Source: JBBECE01 sp040881985
GTDB taxonomy: Bacteria > Pseudomonadota > Alphaproteobacteria > Rhizobiales > Devosiaceae
DNA length: 64,000 nt
Direction of reading: 5' to 3'
Assembly: GCA_040881985.1 (NCBI GenBank)
Contig: JBBECE010000026.1
Span: 29,725-93,724, forward strand
In this document: positions 54,380-62,318 of the stretch, piece by piece
Position numbering within the stretch: the stretch's first letter is position 1
Layout: each line of letters starts with the position of its first letter
Translations under genes and position numbers: made by a program
The notes under the pieces: generated by a model
Databases searched by the model: none
Told to the model about the DNA's origin: nothing
Seen by the model: the letters and a program-made list of their open reading frames with translations, nothing else

Positions 54380-54425
54380 CTGAGCCCCCGGAGGCGGAAG
54401 AGAAAGGAGTTAGAGGAAAGGGCGC

Positions 54426-54461
54426 GGAGGGGCAAGGGAGGGGGGCAAGGAGGGGGATGGG
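54426..54461 (+). other. G-run cluster in the purE leader
   Basis: Within 36 bases the + strand has runs of 4, 3, 6, 5 and 3 G separated by 1-4 bases. This could form a G-quadruplex on the template strand of purE (C-runs in its mRNA). It also marks the junction between the core genome and the restriction-modification island. Confidence 0.4.
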
Positions 54462-54484
54462 TTTGCAGGATAGGTCGAACTGCA

Positions 54485-54693
54485 TCTTCAATGGACTTCA
54501 CTGCCGCCCTTAGCGATTCGCCTATGTCATCATTGTTTCTCGAGCCCCATCCAATTGCCTGCCGGAGTCGTTTTCGACTATCTGGATCCAATTCCGACTC
54601 AGTTCGGTCGGCGTCAAGCATTTCCCAGACGGCCGCGGAGAGTCCTAGAGACTCCGCCCGCTCCCAAGAAAGCGAAGCGAAAGGCCAAACGAC
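54485..54693 (-). pseudogene. Possible gene remnant between the endonuclease gene and purE
   Basis: Directly after the endonuclease stop (TAG 54694-54696) the same frame stays open for about 70 codons with protein-like, helix-forming composition (segments WERAESLGLSAAVWEMLDAD, DSRKRLRQAIGWGS, DIGESLRAAVKSIEDAV). It then runs into the G/C tract and out of frame inside purE. Either this is an ancestral C-terminal extension of the endonuclease cut off by TAG, or a fragment of another gene. No family recognised. The rest of 54380-54484 has nothing I can identify except the purE leader. Confidence 0.3.
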
Positions 54694-55785
54694 CTAATTC
54701 GAACTAATTGCCGTTTGCAGGGCTTCGTTCCACGCAAGTCGAAGCTCTGCCGGAACGCCCGTAGAGGCTAGTTGCGCGACCAGCCTGTCTTGAAAGAGCG
54801 TGCGGCCTTCTGGGCCAATCGTTGCCAGCGCTTTGTGCGCCCAACTCGACAAATCCACGAAGTTCATGTCGTGACCGGCGGCAGTGTAGTTTTTTGCGGC
54901 CTCGAACGCTTCCGGGTCAGGCTTCGCTGTGGTCACAAAGAGGTAGTCTTTCACCGCAGCAGGAGAGATTTTTTGGTCGAAAACTAGGGTCACACGATCT
55001 CGACTAATCGGGCGTTCAGTTATTTCGACTCCGAGAACGGTAGCGCCGTCTTTCTTCACGGTCACATCTCCCACCGCGCCGGTAAACTTGTCCGCAACGT
55101 TGATGCCCTGAAACTCAACGTCCCAGCCGCGGTCATAGTGCTCACCGAGGGTTTGAAAGAGCGCGACCGTTACGTAGGAAGAAACCCGCCCACCGCTCTT
55201 CATCCCAAGCATGTGATGAATGATAGACATGAGCTGAGGCAGGCTCGGCTTTCCGACCCTCCTGAGGTGGATGTTGGCCGCCTCTCTGAGCTCAACAAAT
55301 TCCGCGAGGAGCCGGCGCAAGAATTTGCGCGCGGTCGCCGCGTCCATCTGGGACAACTCCTCAACCAAGAACACAAGAGTATCGAAGCCTTCCTGGTCGC
55401 GCTGAATGCGCGGCTGACCGCCCGGAATGAATTTTGCGCCGCCTCGGAGGGATGACAAATACGGTGAGGCAGACACAGGGACTGCCTTAGCGCGAAGTGC
55501 CGGGGTCACAACCTTGTCCGCCAGTGACCTGCCGCTAAACGAAAACTCGCTTGCAGTTGTGTCCGGGTAGTGAACGTCCACTTTTGGGTTAACGAGCCTA
55601 GCGACGCAGCAGCCAACCAGCGCCTCTCGATAGGCCTGAGTGTCCGACTTGAACAATCTTGCTATGGCGGTGACTTGCTCGGCGGGAATCGTTTGCCGCT
55701 TGCCGTCTCGGAAGTCATCTTCTGCGACGGCAAATATTTCCTCTAACAGCTTGTTTGCTGCCCCGTAATCGATCGAAACTGGCAC
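54694..55785 (-). CDS. Type II restriction endonuclease, SacI-like family
   Basis: The 363-aa protein resembles the SacI restriction family in its N-terminal half: YREALVGCCVARLVNPKVD, FSFSGRSLADKVVTPALRA, then SLRGGAKFIPGG and RIQRDQEGFD. A possible PD-(D/E)xK core is GDVTVKKDGATVLGVEITER (about 235-255), where Asp and Glu are present but the usual Lys is not obvious. Start is GTG 55785. It follows the adenine methylase by 13 bases, the classic order for a protective methylase and its nuclease. GC content and codon use are clearly lower than in flanking purE. The family call is from memory of the pattern; recognition site unknown. Confidence 0.6.
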   Translation of the reverse strand: MPVSIDYGAANKLLEEIFAVAEDDFRDGKRQTIPAEQVTAIARLFKSDTQAYREALVGCCVARLVNPKVDVHYPDTTASEFSFSGRSLADKVVTPALRAKAVPVSASPYLSSLRGGAKFIPGGQPRIQRDQEGFDTLVFLVEELSQMDAATARKFLRRLLAEFVELREAANIHLRRVGKPSLPQLMSIIHHMLGMKSGGRVSSYVTVALFQTLGEHYDRGWDVEFQGINVADKFTGAVGDVTVKKDGATVLGVEITERPISRDRVTLVFDQKISPAAVKDYLFVTTAKPDPEAFEAAKNYTAAGHDMNFVDLSSWAHKALATIGPEGRTLFQDRLVAQLASTGVPAELRLAWNEALQTAISSN

Positions 55786-55798
55786 GACCCCCCAAACG

Positions 55799-56680
55799 TT
55801 AGTAGTTCAGCCAAAGGCATTCTTGGCGCTTCTTCTTAATTGAGTGCGCCACCTTCTCGGCACCGTCAAAGCGGCGCCAGCCCTTGAACAGTTTGTCCAT
55901 GAGCTTGTTGCGATAACCTGAGAGGGCAACCTTCCCCCTCACGCTCTTAAGCGTTGCCGCGAGACTGATGTGTTCCTCTTCATTCATCTCAAAACCATAA
56001 GCCTTGCTGTCGCCCCGCGTGTCGTGAAGGTAGGGCGGGTCGCAGTAGAAAAGAGTCGTCGGGCCGTCATAGAGGCGGATCACATCGAGGGCCGGCCGGT
56101 TCTCGATCTGAACTCGGATCAGCCTCTCCGCGATGTCCGATAGCGCGTCAACGCCTCCAAGCCAGCGCGATACAACGCCGGACATGCCAGCGCGGCTTGT
56201 GTCCTTGCAGTTTGCCCAACGGCCTAGGGAAGCCGTTTGGGCGAGGCCGGTGCGGGTTTGTCGTGCCCGGATGTAGAACCGGCGCGCACGCTCAAAGTTC
56301 GTATCAGCTCTCGGGTAGTCCGTGACCGCCTTGTGGTATTCTTCGCGCGAGAATGGCGTCAGAGAGATCAGACGCTCAAGCTCCGGCCCGTGGTCGCGGA
56401 GCATGCGAAAGAAGTTCACAACGCCACCGTCTATGTCGTTGTAGGTCTCAACTGGGGACGGAGTCCTATTGAGGAGCACGGCTCCCGACCCGCCAAATGG
56501 CTCGCAGTAGTGGTGCGCTGGCGGCAAAAGGGGCAGCAGCCAATCTAGGTGGCTGAACTTTCCGCCATACCAGCCAAAGACGATCTTCTTCTTCGAGGCC
56601 CGGCGCTTCCGAGCCAATGCGATTGGAACCTCATCCGCCTCTTTCTCATCGAGGTAGATGGGCGAAACCCGACCCGCCAT
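55799..56680 (-). CDS. D12-class N6-adenine DNA methyltransferase
   Basis: The 293-aa Dam-like methylase has SAM motif FGWYGGKFSHLDWLLPLLP and YCEPFGGSGAVLLNR (about residue 58), and the catalytic DPPY box TLFYCDPPYLHDTRG (about 213). It should protect the host from the adjacent endonuclease. ATG 56680 has GGGGGAG at 8 bases; a GTG three codons upstream is possible. Low GC compared with neighbours marks it and the nuclease as recently acquired. No control (C) protein, Vsr or integrase gene accompanies it. Confidence 0.88.
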   Translation of the reverse strand: MAGRVSPIYLDEKEADEVPIALARKRRASKKKIVFGWYGGKFSHLDWLLPLLPPAHHYCEPFGGSGAVLLNRTPSPVETYNDIDGGVVNFFRMLRDHGPELERLISLTPFSREEYHKAVTDYPRADTNFERARRFYIRARQTRTGLAQTASLGRWANCKDTSRAGMSGVVSRWLGGVDALSDIAERLIRVQIENRPALDVIRLYDGPTTLFYCDPPYLHDTRGDSKAYGFEMNEEEHISLAATLKSVRGKVALSGYRNKLMDKLFKGWRRFDGAEKVAHSIKKKRQECLWLNY

Positions 56681-56848
56681 TCGGATCACTCCCCCTTATT
56701 TGATCCTAGAGAATCACGAACGCGGCCCGCTGCCAAGCGAGGTTTGTCAAAGCCATAATCCCCCCCGCGCCCCTAGAACGGAACAAGAACATAGAATAAT
56801 GTTGTCGGCAAGAGCCGATTCGTCGGCTTCGGCCAAATGGAGGGCAAA

Positions 56849-57091
56849 ATGCCCAGCAACAACAGATTTGTCGTCCAGCATCCTGAAGGCTGGGCAGTGA
56901 AGGCAGGTGGTGCGGATCGCGCAAGCGGCGTCTTTCCGACCCAGGCCGAAGCGGAAGCCGCCGCAAAGCAAACCGTCGCCAATCTTGGTGGAGGCGAAGT
57001 CCGCATCCAAGGTCAAGACGGCAAGTGGCGTGATTCGGACACGGTCGCACCGGCGAAGGATCCGTTTCCTCCTCGCGACAAGAAGCACTAA
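56849..57091 (+). CDS. DUF2188 small protein
   Basis: The 80-aa protein reads as a DUF2188 member: RFVVQHPEGWAVKAGGADRA, TQAEAEAAAKQTVANLGGGE and VRIQGQDGKWRDSDTV. This compact alpha-beta fold is common next to mobile DNA and of unknown function. ATG 56849 with GGAGGG fits better than the ATG at 56837. It is divergent from the methylase gene across a 168-bp region in which I see only a possible -10 (TAGAAT, 56793). Confidence 0.75.
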   Translation: MPSNNRFVVQHPEGWAVKAGGADRASGVFPTQAEAEAAAKQTVANLGGGEVRIQGQDGKWRDSDTVAPAKDPFPPRDKKH

Positions 57092-57099
57092 GCGGAGTT

Positions 57100-57422
57100 A
57101 TGAGGGGTCCTCGGGACTCTGCTCCGCCTCGCGCCGGCGGGCTGGCCGGGTGATGAGGGGGAATGGTGTGCTTCGCACCTCACCATGAGGGAAGTGTGGA
57201 GCGGGCTCTCTGCTTCCATCGTCATTCTCGCGCTTGACGCGAGAAGCCATGTGGCGTCTCCGCAAGCACAATGCGCGGTTGCCTCGTTGCGCTTCATCAT
57301 GGGTCCTCGGGTCAAGCCCGAGGATGACGAAGGGCGGTGTCCTGGTTCGAGGCTCGGCGCGAACAGCGCCTCATCATGGGTTCTCGCGACTCTGCCTTGC
57401 CTCGCATCGGCGGCCTGGCAGG
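57100..57422. repeat. Diverged direct repeats flanking a palindromic element
   Basis: Two related segments of about 48 bp (near 57104-57150 and 57375-57422) share GGGT(C/T)CTCG-GACTCTG and GGC-GGCCTGGC-GG type blocks. Between them lie a short hairpin around 57160-57185 (ATGGTG...CACCAT) and the dispersed element at 57219-57331. No gene in this stretch is credible. Confidence 0.45.
57219..57331. repeat. Dispersed palindromic element, copy 1
   Basis: About 113 bp. The left end TCGTCATTCTCGCG-CTTGA-CGCGAGA contains one hairpin; the right end TCCTCGGG-TCAAG-CCCGAGGATGACGA contains another; the outer ends are mutually inverted (CGTCAT...ATGACG). Copies 2 and 3 are at 60705 and 63975. Confidence 0.8.
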
Positions 57423-57436
57423 CTTTCGCCGGCGGC

Positions 57437-57589
57437 ATGGTCGCGCTCTCCGACCGCTTCAGCATTTTCGGCGAGGTGCGGTTCCAGAGCGCCTTCGGGG
57501 AGGTCGATGTCACCGACAGCTCCAGCACCTACCCGGTCGAGTACAATCGCACCGTTGCGCTGATCGGGCTGAGGGTGACGACCGACTAG
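57437..57589 (+). pseudogene. C-terminal remnant of an outer-membrane barrel protein
   Basis: The last 50 codons before TAG encode DRFSIFGEVRFQSAFGEVDV, a Ser/Thr-rich turn, then TVALIGLRVTTD, which looks like the final two strands of a beta-barrel. The frame continues upstream only through the repeat elements, so the rest of the gene is gone. No ribosome site or signal peptide is present. Confidence 0.45.
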
Positions 57590-57598
57590 CTGCGCCGC

Positions 57599-59143
57599 CT
57601 ATCGTCCCCGCAGTTTTCTCAACCGGCGGCGGAGAGCGGCGCGGGCGCCGGCGAAAAGCCCGCCGGTTGCGCGGGAGGCGGTCGATGCCGCCCCGCCCTT
57701 GCGGTGGAATTCAAACACCAGATAGCGCGCCGGGGTCTTGCCCGCGCCTTTCAGCCCGTGGATGCGCCCGGCCGGGTGGTAGAGCAGCGCCGGCGCCGCG
57801 ACGGTCTCGCCCAGCGTTTCGATCTCGCCTTCGAGGAGAACGATGGCGACGTCATGGGTGTCGGCATGCGCGCCATAGCCGCCGCCGGGTCGGACGATCG
57901 AGACATGGGCGTGGAGCCTGTCGAGCCAAAGGGTCGGCTCGTCGAGGAGCCGGGTCGAGGCGAAGGCTTTTGCGGGCGATCCCGCCAGCGCCTCCCCGAA
58001 GGCGACAAAGCGGGTCGCCAGCGCCTCGCCTTGGCGCCCGGGCGGGGACGTCCATTTGAACATCACATAGCTGACGGGCCCCGGCCCGGGATTGTCGAGC
58101 GTGTGCCAGCGCCGCGCCGGGTAATAGGCGAATTCGCCGCGCCTGAGGCGCCGGCGCGGGGCCTCGCCTCCCGGGCCCTCGGGCAGGACCAGATCGGCCT
58201 CGCCGTCGAGGACGAGGAGTATCTCTTCTTCCTTATGGCGGTGCGGCGGGTGCGGGCGGGCGCCGGGCGCGAGAATCGAGGCGTGCGATTCGACGTCGGC
58301 CATCACCGGCGTCGCGCCGCGGAAGAAACCCTTCGACTTGAAGCGTCCGAACTCGCCGAAGAGCGGCAGGGCGAAAGCGTGCGCCTGGTGGTCGAGTCCC
58401 GGCCTGGCGGAGGCGGGCGGGGGCACGAGGCGATTGACCCCGGCGGGCGCCACCCCGCAAACGAGGATGCAGGGCGGACGGCGAAGGATTCGATAGGCGA
58501 ACGGCCATTTGTAGCCGCGCGAGGGGATGCGCGCCCGCCGGCCGGCGGCGGCGTATTGCAGGAGGAGCGCCGTCCGCGCCGCCCCGCCCGAATGACGCGA
58601 GCCATGCCAGAGGCGGCCGTCGAAAATGAACGCCTCGCCGTCAGCGATGGCGGGATGGGCGAGGCGGGCGCCGGCGACGCGTTCGGTCGCGAGCGCCAGC
58701 ACCTCGGCGTCGGACCAGCCGGCGCCCGACTCGGCGACCAGCTGCTGGATCGATTTGCCGACGCGATGCGAGCCGGCGATGAAGTCGAGACCGGTGCCGG
58801 CGTTGACATTTTCAAGGCCGATCCACACCGAGGCGAAGCCGCCCGCCGGGTCGGCCGATTCAACGTCGGTGTGCCAGCGATGCACCTGCCCCGGCCCCCT
58901 GACGACGAGGCACGCGCCCCACAGGACGATGTCCGGCCCCAACAGTTGGCGCAGCGGGGCGAGGAGGTTTTCGTGCGAGGCGACGGCCCAAAAAGCCGGA
59001 TCGCTCGCCGCCCGGCCCTTGGCCCAGGTTCCGGGGGCCGGCGCCCCGGGGCTGGTCAATGCCGCCACGAGGGTACGGCACTCGTCGGCGCTGTAGAGCG
59101 GGATCGGGCCGGCAAAGCCGTCCAGAGTGAAATTGTCCGGCAC
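57599..59143 (-). CDS. Phytanoyl-CoA dioxygenase-like domain fused to a double cupin
   Basis: The 514-aa protein has two parts. Residues about 1-215 look like a PhyH-type Fe(II)/2-oxoglutarate dioxygenase: VHRWHTDVES with the His-x-Asp pair (about 89), FIAGSHRVGKS, and distal His/Arg in GRLWHGSRHSGGAART. Residues about 265-490 form two cupin repeats, one with HPPHRHKEEEILLVLDGEAD and one with AHADTHDVAIVLLEGEIETL and GRIHGLKG. A basic tail (RRRLRKLRGR) ends it. Start is GTG 59143. Substrate unknown; it is divergent from homospermidine synthase with 86 bases between, so a polyamine or lipid link is possible but unproven. Confidence 0.7.
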   Translation of the reverse strand: MPDNFTLDGFAGPIPLYSADECRTLVAALTSPGAPAPGTWAKGRAASDPAFWAVASHENLLAPLRQLLGPDIVLWGACLVVRGPGQVHRWHTDVESADPAGGFASVWIGLENVNAGTGLDFIAGSHRVGKSIQQLVAESGAGWSDAEVLALATERVAGARLAHPAIADGEAFIFDGRLWHGSRHSGGAARTALLLQYAAAGRRARIPSRGYKWPFAYRILRRPPCILVCGVAPAGVNRLVPPPASARPGLDHQAHAFALPLFGEFGRFKSKGFFRGATPVMADVESHASILAPGARPHPPHRHKEEEILLVLDGEADLVLPEGPGGEAPRRRLRRGEFAYYPARRWHTLDNPGPGPVSYVMFKWTSPPGRQGEALATRFVAFGEALAGSPAKAFASTRLLDEPTLWLDRLHAHVSIVRPGGGYGAHADTHDVAIVLLEGEIETLGETVAAPALLYHPAGRIHGLKGAGKTPARYLVFEFHRKGGAASTASRATGGLFAGARAALRRRLRKLRGR

Positions 59144-59229
59144 CGGGCGTTTCCCTTGCAGGGGTTTTTCTTACCGCCATAATCGGTTAGCACGGGCGGC
59201 GGGCAAGTTGCACCCGGGGAGCAAAGGAA

Positions 59230-60696
59230 TTGAGCAAACCGGTGAATACCGAGATCGCCGCGGCAGTGGGCGCATGGCAAAAACACGCCACGATTACCGG
59301 GCCAATCGTGATGATCGGCTTCGGCTCGATCGGGCGCGGCACGCTGCCCTTGATCGAGCGGCATTTCAATTTCGACCGCAGCCGCGCCGCCATCATCGAT
59401 CCGGTCGACGCCCACCGGGGGCTCGCCGAGGCGCAGGGCTGGCGCTTCATCCACAAAGCGGTGACGCCGGAGAACTACAAAAAGCTCCTGACGCAACTGC
59501 TCACCGCCGGGGGTGGGCAGGGGTTCTGCGTCAATCTGTCGATCGACGTGGCCTCGCTCGATCTGATGGTCCTCTGCCGCGAGCTCGGCGTCTTCTATAT
59601 CGATACGGTCGTCGAGCCGTGGCTCGGGTTCTATTTCGACCGGTCGCTGCCGGCGGGCAACCGCACCAATTATTTCCTGCGCGAGGAAATCCGCGAGGAA
59701 AAGCGGCGCCATCCGGGCGGGGTGACGTCGGTCTCGTGCTGCGGGGCCAATCCCGGCATGGTCTCGTGGTTCGTCAAGCGCGCGCTCCTCGATCTTTGCG
59801 GCGATCTCAAGCTGAAGGCCGACGAGCCGACGAGCCGCGAGGAGTGGGCGCGGCTGATGCAGCGGGCCGGGGTCAAGGGCATTCACATCGCCGAACGCGA
59901 CACCCAGCGGGTCGAGGCGCCGAAGCCGCACGAGGCGTTCTGGAATACCTGGAGCGTCGAGGGGTTCCTCGCCGAGGGATTTCAGCCGGCCGAGCTCGGC
60001 TGGGGCACGCATGAGCATTGGGAACCGACGAACGCGCGGCACCACGAGACCGGCGGGCGCGCGGCGATCTATCTGCTGCAGGCGGGCGCCGACACCCAGG
60101 TCAGGAGCTGGTGCCCGACGCCGGGGCCGCAATACGGGCTATTGGTGCCCCACAATGAATCGATTTCGATCTCCGAGTATTTCACCGTCGGGGAGCCGGG
60201 GGCGCCCGACTACCGGCCGACCTGTCACTATGCGTACCATCCGTGCAATGCCGCGGTCCTGTCGCTGCACGAATTGTTCGGCCGGGCGGGGCGGGTGCAC
60301 GACGAACTGCATGTGCTCGACGAAACCGAGATTTATGACGGGATCGACGAGCTCGGAGTGCTGCTTTATGGGCACCGCAAGAACGCCTATTGGTACGGCT
60401 CGCAGCTGTCGATCGAGGAGACCCGCGCGCTGGCGCCCTATCAGAACGCGACCGGCCTGCAGGTGAGCTCGGCGCTGATGGCGGGGATGGTCTGGGCGCT
60501 GGAGAATCCCGAGGCCGGGATCGTCGAGGCCGACGAGATGGATTTCCGGCGGTGTCTTGAGGTGCAGCTGCCGTATCTGGGGCCGGTCAGGGGCTATTAC
60601 ACCGACTGGACCCCGCTCACCGACCGGCCGGGATTGTTTCCCGAGGATATCGATACCAGCGATGCGTGGCAGTTCCGCAACGTCTTGGTGCATTGA
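59230..60696 (+). CDS. hss: Homospermidine synthase
   Basis: The 488-aa NAD-dependent enzyme forms sym-homospermidine from putrescine, the main triamine in many rhizobia. The Rossmann motif is IVMIGFGSIGRGTLPLIERH (about residue 26). Typical segments are CGANPGMVSWFVKRAL, WCPTPGPQYGLLVPHNE and a tail with LGPVRGYYTDWTPL. Start TTG 59230 has AAAGGAA at good spacing. Length is normal for the family (about 480). It is monocistronic, with dispersed repeat copy 2 directly after the stop. Confidence 0.94.
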   Translation: MSKPVNTEIAAAVGAWQKHATITGPIVMIGFGSIGRGTLPLIERHFNFDRSRAAIIDPVDAHRGLAEAQGWRFIHKAVTPENYKKLLTQLLTAGGGQGFCVNLSIDVASLDLMVLCRELGVFYIDTVVEPWLGFYFDRSLPAGNRTNYFLREEIREEKRRHPGGVTSVSCCGANPGMVSWFVKRALLDLCGDLKLKADEPTSREEWARLMQRAGVKGIHIAERDTQRVEAPKPHEAFWNTWSVEGFLAEGFQPAELGWGTHEHWEPTNARHHETGGRAAIYLLQAGADTQVRSWCPTPGPQYGLLVPHNESISISEYFTVGEPGAPDYRPTCHYAYHPCNAAVLSLHELFGRAGRVHDELHVLDETEIYDGIDELGVLLYGHRKNAYWYGSQLSIEETRALAPYQNATGLQVSSALMAGMVWALENPEAGIVEADEMDFRRCLEVQLPYLGPVRGYYTDWTPLTDRPGLFPEDIDTSDAWQFRNVLVH

Positions 60697-60704
60697 TCCA
60701 AGAA

Positions 60705-60818
60705 TTCGTCATTCTCGCGCTCGACGCGAGAACCCAAGCGGCATCGCCGCGGGCACAATGATGATTGTTCTTGCTGAAAGGCATCATGGGTCCTCGGGTC
60801 ACGCCCGAGGATGACGAA
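60705..60818. repeat. Dispersed palindromic element, copy 2
   Basis: About 114 bp, with the same two terminal hairpins as copy 1 (TCTCGCG-CTCGA-CGCGAGA and TCCTCGGG-TCACG-CCCGAGGA) and the outer inverted ends TTCGTCAT/ATGACGAA. The inner 50 bases are less conserved. It may act as the hss terminator. Confidence 0.85.
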
Positions 60819-60828
60819 AAGCGGGGGG

Positions 60829-61044
60829 TCACGCGATAATGTCGGGCAACAGGATATTCTCGAGCACGACGATGCGGTCCTTGAGGAGGAGTTTGCGCTT
60901 CTTCAGGCGCTGGATGAGCGTCTGATCGGCGGCGGCGGAGCCGACGAGGGTGACGATCGCCGCGTCGAGGTCGGCGTGTTCGGCCCGCTTGGCGGCGAGC
61001 TCCTGTCCGAGCTTTGCCTCAAGTTCCCGGCTCAGAGGCAGCAT
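60829..61044 (-). CDS. DUF465 (YdcH-like) small protein
   Basis: The 71-aa helical protein contains the core SRELEAKLGQELAAKRAEHA and LIQRLKKRKLLLKDRIVVLE, a charged helical hairpin. DUF465 proteins are common and functionally unknown; several copies per genome are usual in alphaproteobacteria. A second, distinct DUF465 gene lies 263 bp away on the opposite strand. Confidence 0.85.
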   Translation of the reverse strand: MLPLSRELEAKLGQELAAKRAEHADLDAAIVTLVGSAAADQTLIQRLKKRKLLLKDRIVVLENILLPDIIA

Positions 61045-61180
61045 GGAAGCATGGTTGGCTGTCCCCTACCGCAATCGATACCAGCCGTTGCCAAAAACCT
61101 AGCGCAAAGCGGGCCCGGGATAAATCGAATCCCTTGCCGCGCGCACCGGATTTTCCGGCGCCGCGGCGGGCGGGATAAGG

Positions 61181-61202
61181 AAAAACCCCAGTATTCCCGG
61201 GG
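61181..61202 (-). terminator. Rho-independent terminator
   Basis: The 6-bp stem includes one G-U pair, the loop is 5 bases, and five T follow on the minus strand. Confidence 0.55.
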
Positions 61203-61270
61203 CTTGGCTCCTTCACGGGTTCTCCACCACAGATTCGGTGAGGGGTTGGACAAGGCGACGGAATCTTGTC
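61181..61270 (-). ncRNA. Candidate small RNA with its own terminator
   Basis: On the minus strand a terminator (CCCCGG-GAATA-CTGGGG then TTTTT, 61181-61202) lies between the two DUF465 genes. Nothing coding is credible upstream of it on this strand (the + strand ydcH starts at 61308), so it should end a short transcript. The preceding segment contains purine-rich GTGAAGGAGCC. The 5' end is a guess. Confidence 0.4.
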
Positions 61271-61307
61271 ACCATGGCGTGTCGAGAACGCATAAGGGGA
61301 GTTGCCC

Positions 61308-61484
61308 ATGACAACGGTTTCCCATCTCGCCGCGTTGCAGCGCCGCCACGAAACCCTCCAGCAACAGATCGACGAGGAAATGCTGCATCCGAGCCACGAC
61401 CCGCTGCTGATCAATTCGCTCAAGCGCAGGAAACTCGAGGTCAAGGACGAGATCGTCCGGCTCGAGCGCGAGACCCAGCACTAG
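61308..61484 (+). CDS. DUF465 (YdcH) small protein
   Basis: The 58-aa protein HLAALQRRHETLQQQIDEEM followed by SLKRRKLEVKDEIVRLERE is the short canonical YdcH form, a helical hairpin of unknown function. ATG 61308 with AAGGGGAG is clear. A strong terminator follows. Confidence 0.9.
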   Translation: MTTVSHLAALQRRHETLQQQIDEEMLHPSHDPLLINSLKRRKLEVKDEIVRLERETQH

Positions 61485-61504
61485 ATTTTCGCCGATGCGT
61501 GTCG

Positions 61505-61532
61505 AAGGCCCCGGCTCCTCCCGGGGCCTTTC
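61505..61532 (+). terminator. Rho-independent terminator of the ydcH-like gene
   Basis: AAGGCCCCGG pairs with CCGGGGCCTT across a 6-base loop and is followed by TC. The AA...TT ends make it usable in both directions, so it may also serve the convergent TSUP gene. Confidence 0.75.
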
Positions 61533-61535
61533 GAT

Positions 61536-62300
61536 TCAGGGGGCGAGGAACATCCCCGTCGCCCCGTCCCAGACAAGCTTCAGCCCGAGCAGAAACACCA
61601 GCACGTAAGCGAGCCGGTAGAAAAATTCCGTCGAAATGCGGCGCATCGCCCAGATGCCGATCAGCATCCCGGCGATGGCGACCGGGAAGAACCACAGGGC
61701 GAGGCGGAGAATCTCGGCGTTGAGCTGGCCGAGGCTCAGATAGGGAAAGACCTTGGCGCCATTGAGCGCGGCGAAAAACACCGCGGTCGTCCCGGCATAG
61801 ACGGCCGGCGAAAGCCGTTGCGGCAAAACGAAAATCTGAAACGGTGGGCCGCCGGTATGGGAGACGAAGCTGGTGAAGCCGGCGAGCGTCCCGCAGACAA
61901 TTCCCCAGGGCGTCGAGGGCTTGACCGCTGCGAGTTTTTGCCGGAGCGGCAGCCATGCGTCGAGCACGAAGACGAGTGAGATGATACCGATGAGAAGTCG
62001 CACGGCATTCTCGGAGGTCACCGCCCAGAAGAGCCAGCCGGCGCCGGTGCCGAGCAGCGCGCCCGGGAACAGAATGGCGAGGTTGCGCCAGCTGACTTCG
62101 CGGCGCCAGGCGATGAGGGCGATCGCGTCCATGACGAGGAGCAGGGGCAGCATCAGAGCCGCCGCCTCGCGGGCACCCATGACGAGGGTCAGGAGCGGTA
62201 CGCCGAGCAGCCCGAGGCTCGAGAGCAGGCCCGACTTGGCCAGCGCGACGATGAACACTGCGCCGGCGGCGACAAGCACGAAGACCGGATCGACGCTCAT
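61536..62300 (-). CDS. TSUP-family (TauE/SafE) membrane transporter
   Basis: The 254-aa protein has seven to eight helices. The N-terminal half shows GLLSSLGLLGVPLLTLVMGAREAAALMLPL and the second half the inverted repeat CGTLAGFTSFVSHTGGPPFQIF, both in the TSUP style. Family members export sulfite, sulfoacetate or related small organosulfur/carboxylate anions; the substrate here is unknown. It follows trcR on the same strand with 18 bases between. Confidence 0.88.
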   Translation of the reverse strand: MSVDPVFVLVAAGAVFIVALAKSGLLSSLGLLGVPLLTLVMGAREAAALMLPLLLVMDAIALIAWRREVSWRNLAILFPGALLGTGAGWLFWAVTSENAVRLLIGIISLVFVLDAWLPLRQKLAAVKPSTPWGIVCGTLAGFTSFVSHTGGPPFQIFVLPQRLSPAVYAGTTAVFFAALNGAKVFPYLSLGQLNAEILRLALWFFPVAIAGMLIGIWAMRRISTEFFYRLAYVLVFLLGLKLVWDGATGMFLAP

Positions 62301-62318
62301 GGCCTAGATGCGGGCGGC

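Noticed and set aside
54694..57091. A larger defence island around the restriction-modification genes
   Set aside because: Flanking genes are purEK, a barrel remnant, a dioxygenase and hss; no other defence family is recognisable.
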